The notes beneath the pieces are model-generated. The model had not been told where the DNA came from, searched no databases, and was given only the letters and a program-made list of their open reading frames with translations. The translations under genes and the position numbers were made by a program. A stretch of 64,000 nucleotides of DNA from Actinomadura oligospora ATCC 43269 (GTDB lineage: Bacteria; Actinomycetota; Actinomycetes; Streptosporangiales; Streptosporangiaceae), in contig NZ_JADG01000020.1 in assembly GCF_000518265.1 (NCBI RefSeq), positions 106,312 to 170,311 on the forward strand. The letters run 5' to 3'. How positions within the stretch are numbered: the stretch's first letter is position 1; every line of letters starts with the position of its first letter. Shown here one piece after another: positions 7,073 to 16,006 of this stretch.

Positions 7073-7876
7073 GTGTCGAGCGATCGGAAGCGGGAAGTCA
7101 GCGCGGGGTCACGGGACGAACGGCCACCGACCGGGTCGGCGAACGGCACCGCACCCACCGGAGCCTCCGCCCCCGGGACCGAGGCCGACGAGACGGCGTC
7201 CGCGACGTCCTCGGACGACGGCGACACGACGACAGAGAAATCGACGGACGCGGCGGACGCGACCACCGAACCGACCGACGACGGCGAGGACGCGGCGGAG
7301 GCCGGGCAGTCCGCGAGTGAGGCCGGAGCGGCGGACGGAGAGGCGACCGCGGTCGCCCGCGAGGTCCGCGACGCGCTGCACGACCTGCTCGGACGGCTCG
7401 ACCGCGAGACCGACCGCGCCGCCCACCGCGAGTCGGTCATCGACCGGCTGCACGAGGAGAACCAGCGGCTGCGGCGCGGCGAGCTCGAGTCGATGCTTGA
7501 ACCGGTCCGCGCCGCGCTGTACAAGGTCCACGACACACTACGGCAGGCCGCCGCGTCCCCGCCGGAGCCCGAGCAGGCCGCCAGGCTGCTCGGCGACTGC
7601 GCGAACGAGGTCGCCGACACCCTGGCCAGGACCGGATCCGTCCGGTTCGAGGTCGAGCCCGGCCAGCCCTACGACGCCTCCCGACACCGCCCCGTGGAGC
7701 GGGTGGAGGTGGACGACCCGGACCGCGACGGGACGGTCGTCGCCGTCCTGACGGACGGGTTCGAGAAGGGCGACCGGGTCGTCCGCAAGGCCGGGGTCCG
7801 TGTCGGGAAGTCGGTCAAGAGCGATGCGCGGCGGCGGACGGAGCGGGACGATGGTCATCGACGGCCGGCGCGCTGA
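7073..7876 (+). CDS. GrpE-like nucleotide exchange factor
   Basis: The 267-aa protein starts with about 90 residues of acidic, Thr/Ala/Asp-rich low-complexity sequence, continues with a long helix (residues about 90-150) and ends with a small beta-domain containing VLTDGFEKGDRVVRKAGVRVGK, which matches the C-terminal head of GrpE. GrpE dimers release ADP from Hsp70. An Hsp70 gene follows 125 bp downstream, making a dedicated pair likely. There is no ribosome site at GTG 7073, but a -10 box 8 nt upstream suggests leaderless translation. The very acidic N-terminus is longer than in housekeeping GrpE. No DnaJ gene accompanies it. Confidence 0.8.
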   Translation: MSSDRKREVSAGSRDERPPTGSANGTAPTGASAPGTEADETASATSSDDGDTTTEKSTDAADATTEPTDDGEDAAEAGQSASEAGAADGEATAVAREVRDALHDLLGRLDRETDRAAHRESVIDRLHEENQRLRRGELESMLEPVRAALYKVHDTLRQAAASPPEPEQAARLLGDCANEVADTLARTGSVRFEVEPGQPYDASRHRPVERVEVDDPDRDGTVVAVLTDGFEKGDRVVRKAGVRVGKSVKSDARRRTERDDGHRRPAR

Positions 7877-8001
7877 CCTCCCGGACCGGACCGCCCACTC
7901 CCGGCGGCCCGGCGCGGGACGGCACGCCGTCCGCCCGACCGGTGGCCGGCGACCCGGTGGCCGGCGCCCGCCGCACCCCGGTAGCGATAGGTGAAGAGGA
8001 T

Positions 8002-9585
8002 ATGGCTGTCTACGGGATCGACCTGGGAACCACCTACTCCTGCATTGCCTCCATCGACGACGTGGGACGCCCCGCGGTCCTGCGGAACCTGGAGGGCACC
8101 GACACCACACCCTCGGTGGTGTACTTCGAGAGCGAGGACAACGTGGTGGTCGGGCAGACCGCGAAGGACACCGCGGTCCTGGAGCCCGAGAACGTCGTCA
8201 GCCTGGTGAAGCGGGACATGGGCCGCGAGGTGGCCCGCGACATCCAGGGGATCGAGTACACCCCCGAGGAGCTGTCGGCGTTCATCCTGCTGAAGCTGGT
8301 CACCGACGCGCGCACCCAGTCCGGCGAGGACGCGCGGGACGTGGTCGTGACCGTCCCGGCCTACTTCGGCGCGGCCGAGCGCGACGCCACCCGCAAGGCG
8401 GGCCGGATCGCCGGGCTCAACGTCATCGACATCGTGTCCGAGCCGATCGCCGCCGCGATCACCTACGGCGTGCTCAACCCCGAGCAGGACCGCACGATCC
8501 TGGTGTACGACCTCGGCGGCGGAACGTTCGACACGACGGTCATCACGCTGCGCGGCGGGCACATCGAGGTCATCTGCACCGACGGCGACCACGAGCTCGG
8601 CGGCGCCGACTGGGACGCGCGGCTGGTGGAGTACCTGGCCGAGCGGTTCCGCGCCGAGCACCCCGACGCGGGCGACCCGCTGGACGACCGCCAGTCCGAG
8701 CAGCAGCTGCGCCGGGACGCCGAGGACGCCAAGAAGTCGCTGACCAACCGCACCGCGCACACCGTCCGGGTGATGCACGACGGGCGCAGCGCGACGGTCG
8801 AGATCACCCGCGAGCGCCTGGAGGAGCTGACCCGCGACCTGCTGGACCGGACGATCGAGATCACCGGCCGGACGCTGGAGACCGCCAAGGAGAAGGGCGT
8901 CGACGACTTCGACGACCTGGTCCTGGTCGGCGGGTCCACCAAGATGCCGGTCGTCGCGGCGCGGCTGTCCACCGAGCTCGGCCTGAACCCGCGCCTCCAG
9001 GACCCCGACCTCGCGGTCGCCAAGGGCGCGGCCCTGTACGCGTTCGAGGAGACCTACCGGCGGCTGCTGGCCGCCGGTGAGGACGAGCGGGCCGAGGAGA
9101 TGGCCGGACGCGCCGGGCTGTCGGCCGACCAGAAGGCGCAGATCGCCAACCGCCGGATCCTGACCGTCGCCTCGCACGCGTTCGGCATCGTCGTCGTCGA
9201 CCGGGACAGCGGGGCCGAGCACGTCGCGCACCTGGTGCACGCCAACGACGAGCTGCCCGCCGCGCACACCGAGGACTTCTACACCGTCCACGACGAGCAG
9301 ACCTCCGCCGACGTCCGGGTGATGGAGCAGGCCGGGTCGGTCGAGTCGGCCGAGCTGGTCGACAACTCCGAGATCGCGACCGGGCAGATCCGGATCCCGG
9401 ACGGCAAGCAGGCGGGCTGGCCGATCGGGGTGACCTTCGAGCTCGACGCGTCCGGGCTGCTCAACGTCACGGCCGTGGAGAAGGAGACGGGCGAGCGGCT
9501 GGAGCTGAAGGTGGACGTCGGCGGGATGTCCGAGGAGGACGTCGAGCGGTCCCGCACCGCGCTCTCCCGGGTGAAGGTGAGCTGA
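8002..9585 (+). CDS. Hsp70-family chaperone, short DnaK-like
   Basis: The 527-aa protein has a full actin-like ATPase domain: phosphate-1 GIDLGTTYS at residues 5-13, DLGGGTFD at 170-177 and the adenosine motif VGGSTKMP at 309-316. A substrate-binding beta-domain follows (residues about 385-510, with GIVVVDRDSG and the typical LDASGLLNVTAVEKETG strand). The protein stops soon after, so the helical lid present in DnaK of about 610-640 aa is largely missing. The start is ATG 8002 with GAAGAGGA upstream. It lies 7 bp before the 943-aa protein gene and in a cluster with two GTPases, so it probably serves that complex rather than general folding. Confidence 0.92.
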   Translation: MAVYGIDLGTTYSCIASIDDVGRPAVLRNLEGTDTTPSVVYFESEDNVVVGQTAKDTAVLEPENVVSLVKRDMGREVARDIQGIEYTPEELSAFILLKLVTDARTQSGEDARDVVVTVPAYFGAAERDATRKAGRIAGLNVIDIVSEPIAAAITYGVLNPEQDRTILVYDLGGGTFDTTVITLRGGHIEVICTDGDHELGGADWDARLVEYLAERFRAEHPDAGDPLDDRQSEQQLRRDAEDAKKSLTNRTAHTVRVMHDGRSATVEITRERLEELTRDLLDRTIEITGRTLETAKEKGVDDFDDLVLVGGSTKMPVVAARLSTELGLNPRLQDPDLAVAKGAALYAFEETYRRLLAAGEDERAEEMAGRAGLSADQKAQIANRRILTVASHAFGIVVVDRDSGAEHVAHLVHANDELPAAHTEDFYTVHDEQTSADVRVMEQAGSVESAELVDNSEIATGQIRIPDGKQAGWPIGVTFELDASGLLNVTAVEKETGERLELKVDVGGMSEEDVERSRTALSRVKVS

Positions 9586-9592
9586 GCGCGCG

Positions 9593-12424
9593 ATGACGAC
9601 CGGTGGCCAGCCGTCCGGGCAGGGCTTCGACGCCGCCTACCAGCGTGAGGTGCTGGAGCCGGCGCGGGCGGCGGGCGACCAGCCGCCGGAGGACCTGCGG
9701 GTCCGGTACGCGCTGCCGGAGCAGCCGACGCCGGAGGCCGTCGCGGCGCGGGTCAAGCAGGTCCGGCAGTGCTGGCGGCGGGCGCGCGGCCAGCTGAAGT
9801 ACCGCAAGCTCGTGGACCGGCTCGAGGCCGAGCACCGCGAGCTCGCCCCGGTCTTCGCGGCGGCCGAGCGCGGCGACCTGAACCCGCTGCGGCAGCGGCT
9901 CGCGGGCGGGCAGGCGCGGTCCCGGCGCCGGATGGAGGTCGCGGCGGCGCGGCTCGCCGACGCGGGCGGCCTGATCCAGATGGTCACGCCCGGCGAGCTG
10001 GAGGACATCGCCCGCACCGCCGGGGTGACGGGCGCGGAGCTGTCGGCGCTCGCGTCCGGGCGGATCGAGGTCCGCGAACCGGACGCGCTGCCCGCCGCGC
10101 CGCCCTACGCCGCCTATCCCAAGGTGCGCGAGTCGCTGGACGTCCTCGGCCGCCGCAACCTGGCCGACTTCCTGTTCGGCGGACGGCTCGGCGGCCCGAT
10201 GCGGGTCCTGGACGGCTTCGCCGCGGCGGGCCGGGACGGCAATCCCCTGGTCCCGTCCGCTGAGGCGGTCGCGGCCGTCGCCGCCGAGTGGGCGCGGCGC
10301 AGCCGGGACACGAGCACCACGCACGCGCAGACCGTCCTGGCGGCGCTGCGCGCCGGGCAGGGCGAGGACTCCGGCGCCCACCTGACCGACCTGATCCGCT
10401 TCGACGTCGTCGACCGGCTGCGCGAGCGGCTCCGTCAGCGCGCGTCCGAGCGCGCGCTGCTGCGGCACGCCACCGAGGAACTCGGCGTGGACGCGTCGGA
10501 CGCGCGCCGTCTCGTCTTCGCCGTCCTGCGCGAGCAGGCCCCGGCCGCCGCGGCCGGTCCCCCGCAGCCCGGCCCCGCCGACCGCCTCCGCGAGCTCCTC
10601 GACGCGGGCGAGATCTACGCCGCCGCCGAGTTCGCCCGGGCCCTCACCGACCCCGGCCCGTCCACGCCCGGCCAGGACCCGGCCGCCTCGGACGACGCGC
10701 AGGGCGGCGGTCGCGCGAGCGGGCGTCACGCCGCCGCCGGGAGCGACCTGCCCGACGACGTGGCGGTCCTGGCGGCCGAGGCCCGGCACCGGGTGGCGAC
10801 TGCGACGCGGTTGCGGGAGGCGGCGGCGGACGAGCCGGACACCGACCGCGCGTGGCGGCTGCTCGCCGACGCGTTGAAGCTGGTCCGGGACCTGCCGGGC
10901 GCGGCCGACCACCAGAAGCGGCTGCCGCCGAAGCCGGTGGAGTCCCTGATCGCGACCGTGCACGCCGACCCGGAGCCGTCGGTGCGCCTCGTGTGGGAGG
11001 CGTCGCCGTCCACGGCGGGCGAGGTGCTGTACCACATGGTGCGCCGCCGGGACCGTCCGCCGCACGGGCCCGCCGACGGCGAGCCGGTGCCGCTGACCAG
11101 GGACGACTCCCCTCCGGTCAACGTCCACCTGTACTACGCGGTGATCGCGGTGCGGGGCGAGGCCCACGCGCCGCCGACCGTCGCGGGCCCGATCCTGGTG
11201 CGGCCCGAGCCGCGCGAGGTGGAGCTGGCTCCGGGCGACGGCACGGTCACCGGCCGCTGGCGGTGCCCGCCGGAGGCCGCGCGGATCGCGGTGTTCCGCG
11301 CCGGGCGGGGCGGCGAGCGGGCCGTCCCGGCGGGCCGCGAGGGGTTCTCCGAGCGGGTCCCGAACGGCGTGACGCACCACTACCGGATCTGCGCGGTCTA
11401 CCTGGACGAGCAGGGCCGCGAGGTGACCACGCCGGGCGTCCGGCTGTCGGTCACGCCGTCCGCGCCGCCGGAACCGGTCTACGACATCGCCGTGGACGCG
11501 TCGGCGGGCGAGGAGGACGAGATCCTCGTCCGGTTCGAGCGTCCGGAGCACGGCAGCCCCGAGGTCGTCCTGCTGGACGCGCAGCCCGAGTGGCCGCGCA
11601 GCGCGATCGTCCCGGTCGAGGACGTGCGGAAGGCGTCCCGGCGGATCCCGAACGCGGTGACGTCCGACGGGATCCTGGTCAAGCCCGGACGCGGCGGCTG
11701 GCTGCTCGCCGTCACCGTCGCCGAGGGCACGGCCGCGATCGGCGCGCAGCACCGCCACGTGAACCTGCCGCCGCCGCGACGGCTGGTCGCCGAGCGTCGC
11801 GGCGGGGTCGTGCACGTCGGGTTCGACTGGCCCGACGAGGTCGCCGAGGTCGAGCTGAGCTGGCGGATCGGCGTGGACGCGATCGCCACCGGGCGGATCG
11901 AGGCGAACCTGGTCGCGGCCGGACGGATCGAGGCCGGACGGCTCCCGACCGCCGCTCCCGAGCGGGTGTCGGTCACCCGCGCCGCCTACGAGGCGCAGGG
12001 CGGGCTGCGCGTGGAGGCGCCGGAGGCCGAACCGGTCGAGCTGGCGGTCGCCGCCGTGAGCACCGCCGACGACCAGCGGGTCGTCGGCACGCCGGTCACC
12101 GTGGAGGTGCAGGCGCGCACGCTCGTCCGGTACGAGCTGGAACGGACCGGGCCGCCGTGGAAGCGGGCGCTCACCGTGAAACTGTCGGCGGAGCGTCCGC
12201 TGCGGGTCGGCTCGCTGGAGCTCGTCCTGCGGCGCGGGCGGGTGATGCCGCACCGTCCGACCGACGGCGAGACGCTCGGATCGTGGACGCAGGTGCCGGT
12301 TCCGGGAGAACTCACCGTGCCGCTGCCTCGGCCCGCGGGCGAGTACTGGCTACGCTGCTTCACGGATGACACCGTGGTCGAGTTGACCGATCCCCCGGTC
12401 CGTCATCTGCACAGCCCCCGGTAA
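9593..12424 (+). CDS. Large protein of unknown function, helical N-terminus and beta-rich C-terminus
   Basis: This 943-aa product was not recognised. Residues about 1-330 are charged and helical (Arg/Glu-rich). A low-complexity linker with Gly/Ala/Asp follows at about 330-390, then a short helical region. From about 430 the sequence alternates hydrophobic strands in several 80-100-residue units resembling fibronectin-III/Ig-like domains (for example the blocks beginning SVRLVWEASPSTAGEVLYH and REVELAPGDGTVTGRW). No signal peptide or membrane helix is visible, so it is probably cytoplasmic. It sits 7 bp after the Hsp70 gene and 20 bp before the first GTPase, so it may be a client or scaffold linking chaperone and GTPases. 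Confidence 0.8.
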   Translation: MTTGGQPSGQGFDAAYQREVLEPARAAGDQPPEDLRVRYALPEQPTPEAVAARVKQVRQCWRRARGQLKYRKLVDRLEAEHRELAPVFAAAERGDLNPLRQRLAGGQARSRRRMEVAAARLADAGGLIQMVTPGELEDIARTAGVTGAELSALASGRIEVREPDALPAAPPYAAYPKVRESLDVLGRRNLADFLFGGRLGGPMRVLDGFAAAGRDGNPLVPSAEAVAAVAAEWARRSRDTSTTHAQTVLAALRAGQGEDSGAHLTDLIRFDVVDRLRERLRQRASERALLRHATEELGVDASDARRLVFAVLREQAPAAAAGPPQPGPADRLRELLDAGEIYAAAEFARALTDPGPSTPGQDPAASDDAQGGGRASGRHAAAGSDLPDDVAVLAAEARHRVATATRLREAAADEPDTDRAWRLLADALKLVRDLPGAADHQKRLPPKPVESLIATVHADPEPSVRLVWEASPSTAGEVLYHMVRRRDRPPHGPADGEPVPLTRDDSPPVNVHLYYAVIAVRGEAHAPPTVAGPILVRPEPREVELAPGDGTVTGRWRCPPEAARIAVFRAGRGGERAVPAGREGFSERVPNGVTHHYRICAVYLDEQGREVTTPGVRLSVTPSAPPEPVYDIAVDASAGEEDEILVRFERPEHGSPEVVLLDAQPEWPRSAIVPVEDVRKASRRIPNAVTSDGILVKPGRGGWLLAVTVAEGTAAIGAQHRHVNLPPPRRLVAERRGGVVHVGFDWPDEVAEVELSWRIGVDAIATGRIEANLVAAGRIEAGRLPTAAPERVSVTRAAYEAQGGLRVEAPEAEPVELAVAAVSTADDQRVVGTPVTVEVQARTLVRYELERTGPPWKRALTVKLSAERPLRVGSLELVLRRGRVMPHRPTDGETLGSWTQVPVPGELTVPLPRPAGEYWLRCFTDDTVVELTDPPVRHLHSPR

Positions 12425-12444
12425 CGCGCCCCCAGGAGGAGCCG

Positions 12445-13692
12445 GTGTCCCTAGCGTCCCGGGTGAGCCTGCCCGGCCTCGCCCGGCAGGAGATCACCTG
12501 CCCGTACTGTTTCGTGGAGATCAGTCCGCAGCGGATCCCGTTCCGCTGCCGCGGCCAGGTCGGCCGCAGGCAGGGCTGCGCTCCCGTGCTCGACGAGGAG
12601 CTCGCCGCCTACACCGGCTCGACGGCGGGCGCGTCCCTGCCGCCGGTGTTCGCCGCGCCGCCGCGGTCGGGCGGGCGCGCCGACTGTCCCGACTGCGGGC
12701 AGCCGACGCACAACCGCGTCTGCCCCGAGTGCCACAACCCGCTGCCGACCGCGTACTGCGACTCCCCGGGACGCATCGTCGCGCTCGTCGGCGCGAAGAA
12801 CGCGGGCAAGTCGACCTACATCGCCGTCCTGCTGCACGAGCTGATGAACCGGGTCGGCACCGAGCTCGACACCTCGCTCGTCGCGTGCGACGACCGGACG
12901 ATCGAGCGGTACAAGCGGGACTTCGCGCGTCCGCTGCTGGAGGAGCGGCGGCTGCTGCCGACCACGGCGAGCGCCGCGACCGCGCCGCGCGAGCCCCTCG
13001 TGTACCTGCTGACCCGCACCCGCCCGTCGAAGCTGGCGCGCACGCCGCTGGCCGGGATGGGGCGGGCCAAGCACGACGCGCTGGCGCTCGTCCTGTTCGA
13101 CACCGCCGGTGAGGACCTGCGCAGCCGCGAGGTCCGCGACCTGCACCTGCGGTACCTGGAGGCGGCCGACGCGATCATCTTCCTCGTCGACCCGCTGGAG
13201 CTGCCCGGCGCGCACAACGCGATCGCCGACGAGGCGCAGGACCGCGAGGGCACCCTCGGCGAGGACCCGGACAGCGAGCCGATCAACATCATCGCGCGCG
13301 TCACCGAGGCGCTCCGTCTCCGGCACGGCCTGCGTCCGGGCGAGCGCCTCCCGGTCCCGGTCGCGGTCGCGCTCACCAAGATCGACGCGCTCGGCCCGGC
13401 GGTGGCGCGGCAGTCGGCCCTGCACCGCTCCCGCTCCGGTTCCGGCGTTCTGGACCTGGACGACCGGTCGGCGGTGAACGAGCAGGTCAGGGCCCTCCTG
13501 CACGACTGGAACGCGGGCCAGCTCGACCTGTTCCTGTCGCAGCAGTACGCCGACTACGCCCTGTTCGGCCTGTCCGCGCTCGGCTCCATGCCCGAAGGCG
13601 ACCGCGTCGGCGCGGGCGGCGTCCGCCCCTACCGCGCGGAGGATCCACTGCTCTGGCTCCTCTATCGATTCGGCATGCTCGACGGGGAGTGA
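12445..13692 (+). CDS. Zinc-ribbon TRAFAC-type GTPase (double-GTPase system, soluble partner)
   Basis: The 415-aa protein begins with two Cys clusters (CPYC at 19-22; CPDC, CPEC before residue 105), likely zinc ribbons, followed by a P-loop GTPase domain: G1 GAKNAGKST at 116-124, G3 DTAGED at 219-224 and G4 TKID at 311-314 in place of the usual NKxD. GTG 12445 has a strong AGGAGGA site. The order GTPase, GAP1-type protein, membrane GTPase, with 6- and 4-bp gaps, matches the paired GTPases described in comparative genomics as predicted conflict systems (names from memory). It is probably a switch whose activity depends on the partner gene at 13699. Confidence 0.85.
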   Translation: MSLASRVSLPGLARQEITCPYCFVEISPQRIPFRCRGQVGRRQGCAPVLDEELAAYTGSTAGASLPPVFAAPPRSGGRADCPDCGQPTHNRVCPECHNPLPTAYCDSPGRIVALVGAKNAGKSTYIAVLLHELMNRVGTELDTSLVACDDRTIERYKRDFARPLLEERRLLPTTASAATAPREPLVYLLTRTRPSKLARTPLAGMGRAKHDALALVLFDTAGEDLRSREVRDLHLRYLEAADAIIFLVDPLELPGAHNAIADEAQDREGTLGEDPDSEPINIIARVTEALRLRHGLRPGERLPVPVAVALTKIDALGPAVARQSALHRSRSGSGVLDLDDRSAVNEQVRALLHDWNAGQLDLFLSQQYADYALFGLSALGSMPEGDRVGAGGVRPYRAEDPLLWLLYRFGMLDGE

Positions 13693-13698
13693 CTTCAG

Positions 13699-16002
13699 GT
13701 GGCCTGGCAGCTGCACTACACCTCGGCGCGGCGGGGGCCGACCGGCCGGTCGGGGTTCCAGTTCGTCGCGGAGACTCCGGGGCTGCCGGACGGGACGCGG
13801 GCGCGCATCACGCCGCACGTGTCGTACCGTCCGCCGCCGGAGGCCCCGCTGTCGCCCGCCGACGACGAGCTCGACCAGTTCCCGGTGTCGCTGCTGTACG
13901 ACCGCGTGGACGGGCGTCCGCTGCTGCTGCGCTGCCGCTACCTGGGGCGTGACTACTCCGGGCGGTACGGCAACTTCTTCGCGCACGCGGTCGTCGCCGA
14001 GCCGGACGAGCTGGAGGGCGTCCGCCCGGTCGAGCTGTGGCACGCGCCGCTGTGGACCGACTCCCCCGCGTCCGAGACCGACCTGCCCGAGGTGGACGAG
14101 CTCGTGCCGGACGAGGGTCTCGACCCCGAGTCCCTGGCGGCCTGGCTCGCGTCCGAGGCCGACCCGGACGAGGCCTTCGGGCGGCTAGCGCGGATCGTGG
14201 ACGCCGTGGTGGCCGTCCTCGGGCGGGGGCACGGGCGGGTGGTGCTGGTCTCGTCCGACATCGAGCTCGTCGCGCGGTGGATCGCGGTGGTGTCGTACTC
14301 GCTGCCGGTCGCGGCGGCGTCCGCGCTGTCGTTCGTGACCTACAGCGCCGACCCGGACGGCGCGCCGCAGCGGCTGGTCGGGACGACGCCGGACGTGTGG
14401 GCGTCCGCGCAGCGCACCTCGCCCGCGGTTCCGCTCGACCTGCCCGTCCAGGGCGCGGACGAGGCCGGACGGTTCGCGCGGACGGTCGCGGCGTGCTGGC
14501 GGGACGCCGACTTCGCCGGGCTGGACGCGCTGGCCGAGCTGGCGCTGCTCGGGTCGGGCGCGTCCCCCGACGCTCCGGATCCGGCCGTCCTCGACCGGGC
14601 GGCCGGGCTGCTCGCCTTGTGCCGGGGCGAGCACGGCGTCCCGGAGGACGAGGAGGCCGGGGCGGCGGATCTGCTCACCCGGCACGGCACCGCGATCCCC
14701 GACTGGGTGTGGGGCGACCTGGTGCGCGGCGTCCCGTCCATGGGGTACGACCTGGCGCTGGCGGTGCACCGGTGGGCGCACGCGGCGGGCGCCTCCGAGG
14801 TCGCCGGGCAGTGCGCGGCGCGTGCCCTCGCGCAGGCGCCCGATCTGACGGCGGTCGTCCGGCTCGCCGCCGAGGGAACCCCGCGTGGCGAGCTCGTCGC
14901 CGCCGCGTCCGGGCGGGCGCGGTCCGGGGCGTCCGACCTGCCCAAGGCGTTCGCCGAGTGTCCCGCCGAGCACCGTGAGGCCTTGTTGGAGGGCGTCCTG
15001 AAGGGCCTGCACGCGGCGGACGGGCCGACTCGCAAGGCCGTCCTCACCGACGCCACCTGCGACCTGCTCTTCGACGAGCTCTACATGAACGCCGCAGCGG
15101 CCAAGCCGTTCAGAGCAGGCAAGGGGTTCACGCCCCCGAAGGCGTTCGGCAAGGGCTCGGGGGGCTGGTTCTCGCCGCGTGAGGTGGACGACGGGTTCCG
15201 CGGGGGCGGGGTTCCGGCGGAGGTCGCGGCGGCGGTGCTGGCGTCCGTCGGGCGGCGCGTGCCGGAACGGCGGGTCGCGGTGACGGGGCGGCTTCTGGGA
15301 CTCGGGCTCAGTGTGGTGGAGCTCGATCCGGTGTTGAGCTCGGTCTGGGAGGATCCGCCGGATCCGGTGATGTGCCTGGAGCTGGTGGCGGCGCATCCGG
15401 AGGCATGTGCGGAGCATCCGGCGCTCGGGGTGCTGCCTTCGCGGACGTTCATGCGGGTCGCGGCCGGATACGGCGAGCTGGCGGAGGCTTCGACGCTGCG
15501 GCTCGCGGAGCGGGTGCGGACGGTGCTCCCCGGCGGCGCGGCGGACGCGGACGCGGCGATCGTGCGCGCCCACGCGGAGGCGGTGACGGCGGAGAAGCCC
15601 GTGGACGCCGCGCGTGCGCTCGACGGGCTCCCGCGCGCGGGACGGCTCGCGGTGCGGGCGTTCGAGTCGGCGGCCGAGCGGCTGGAGCGGCGTGGGGCGG
15701 CGTTCCGTGCGGAACTTCTGGCGGCGGCGTCCCCGACGGCGCGGGCGCGGCTCGGCGTGCAATGGACGGGTGGTCCGGGCGCGCGGCGCAGGCGCGGCGG
15801 CGACAGTGAGCGCCGGGACGAGCTGGTGGAGGTGGCGCTGCGGTTGCGGGCGCGGGGCGTGCGCGAACCGGCGCTGGAGGAATGGGCCCGCGGCGCGGCG
15901 TCGGGGTTCCTGGCGGCACGGCACCTGGAGTCGCGGTTCGCGTCCGATCCCGGGCTTCGCGCGGCGCTGAAGGCGCTGCTCGACGACGCGCGGCGGGGGT
16001 GA
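13699..16002 (+). CDS. GAP1-like GTPase-associated protein
   Basis: The 767-aa protein starts at GTG 13699 with the sequence WQLHYTSARRG and a RDYSGRYGNFFAHAVV segment, which I recognise as the N-terminal domain of GTPase-associated protein 1 (GAP1). That N-terminus is followed by a middle domain (about 130-290) and a long helical C-terminal region, a three-part layout typical of the family. No membrane segment or known catalytic motif was found. The gene lies between two GTPase genes with 6-bp and 4-bp gaps. It is inferred to regulate or couple the two GTPases; neither GAP activity nor direct binding can be concluded from sequence. The assignment rests on memory of the family. Confidence 0.75.
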   Translation: MAWQLHYTSARRGPTGRSGFQFVAETPGLPDGTRARITPHVSYRPPPEAPLSPADDELDQFPVSLLYDRVDGRPLLLRCRYLGRDYSGRYGNFFAHAVVAEPDELEGVRPVELWHAPLWTDSPASETDLPEVDELVPDEGLDPESLAAWLASEADPDEAFGRLARIVDAVVAVLGRGHGRVVLVSSDIELVARWIAVVSYSLPVAAASALSFVTYSADPDGAPQRLVGTTPDVWASAQRTSPAVPLDLPVQGADEAGRFARTVAACWRDADFAGLDALAELALLGSGASPDAPDPAVLDRAAGLLALCRGEHGVPEDEEAGAADLLTRHGTAIPDWVWGDLVRGVPSMGYDLALAVHRWAHAAGASEVAGQCAARALAQAPDLTAVVRLAAEGTPRGELVAAASGRARSGASDLPKAFAECPAEHREALLEGVLKGLHAADGPTRKAVLTDATCDLLFDELYMNAAAAKPFRAGKGFTPPKAFGKGSGGWFSPREVDDGFRGGGVPAEVAAAVLASVGRRVPERRVAVTGRLLGLGLSVVELDPVLSSVWEDPPDPVMCLELVAAHPEACAEHPALGVLPSRTFMRVAAGYGELAEASTLRLAERVRTVLPGGAADADAAIVRAHAEAVTAEKPVDAARALDGLPRAGRLAVRAFESAAERLERRGAAFRAELLAAASPTARARLGVQWTGGPGARRRRGGDSERRDELVEVALRLRARGVREPALEEWARGAASGFLAARHLESRFASDPGLRAALKALLDDARRG

Positions 16003-16006
16003 CCGG

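Noticed and set aside
9467..12253. 928-aa minus-strand frame opposite the 943-aa protein
   Set aside because: The plus frame has better codon-position bias, a start 7 bp after the Hsp70 stop and strand-like hydrophobic pattern; the minus frame is Arg/Gly/His-rich.
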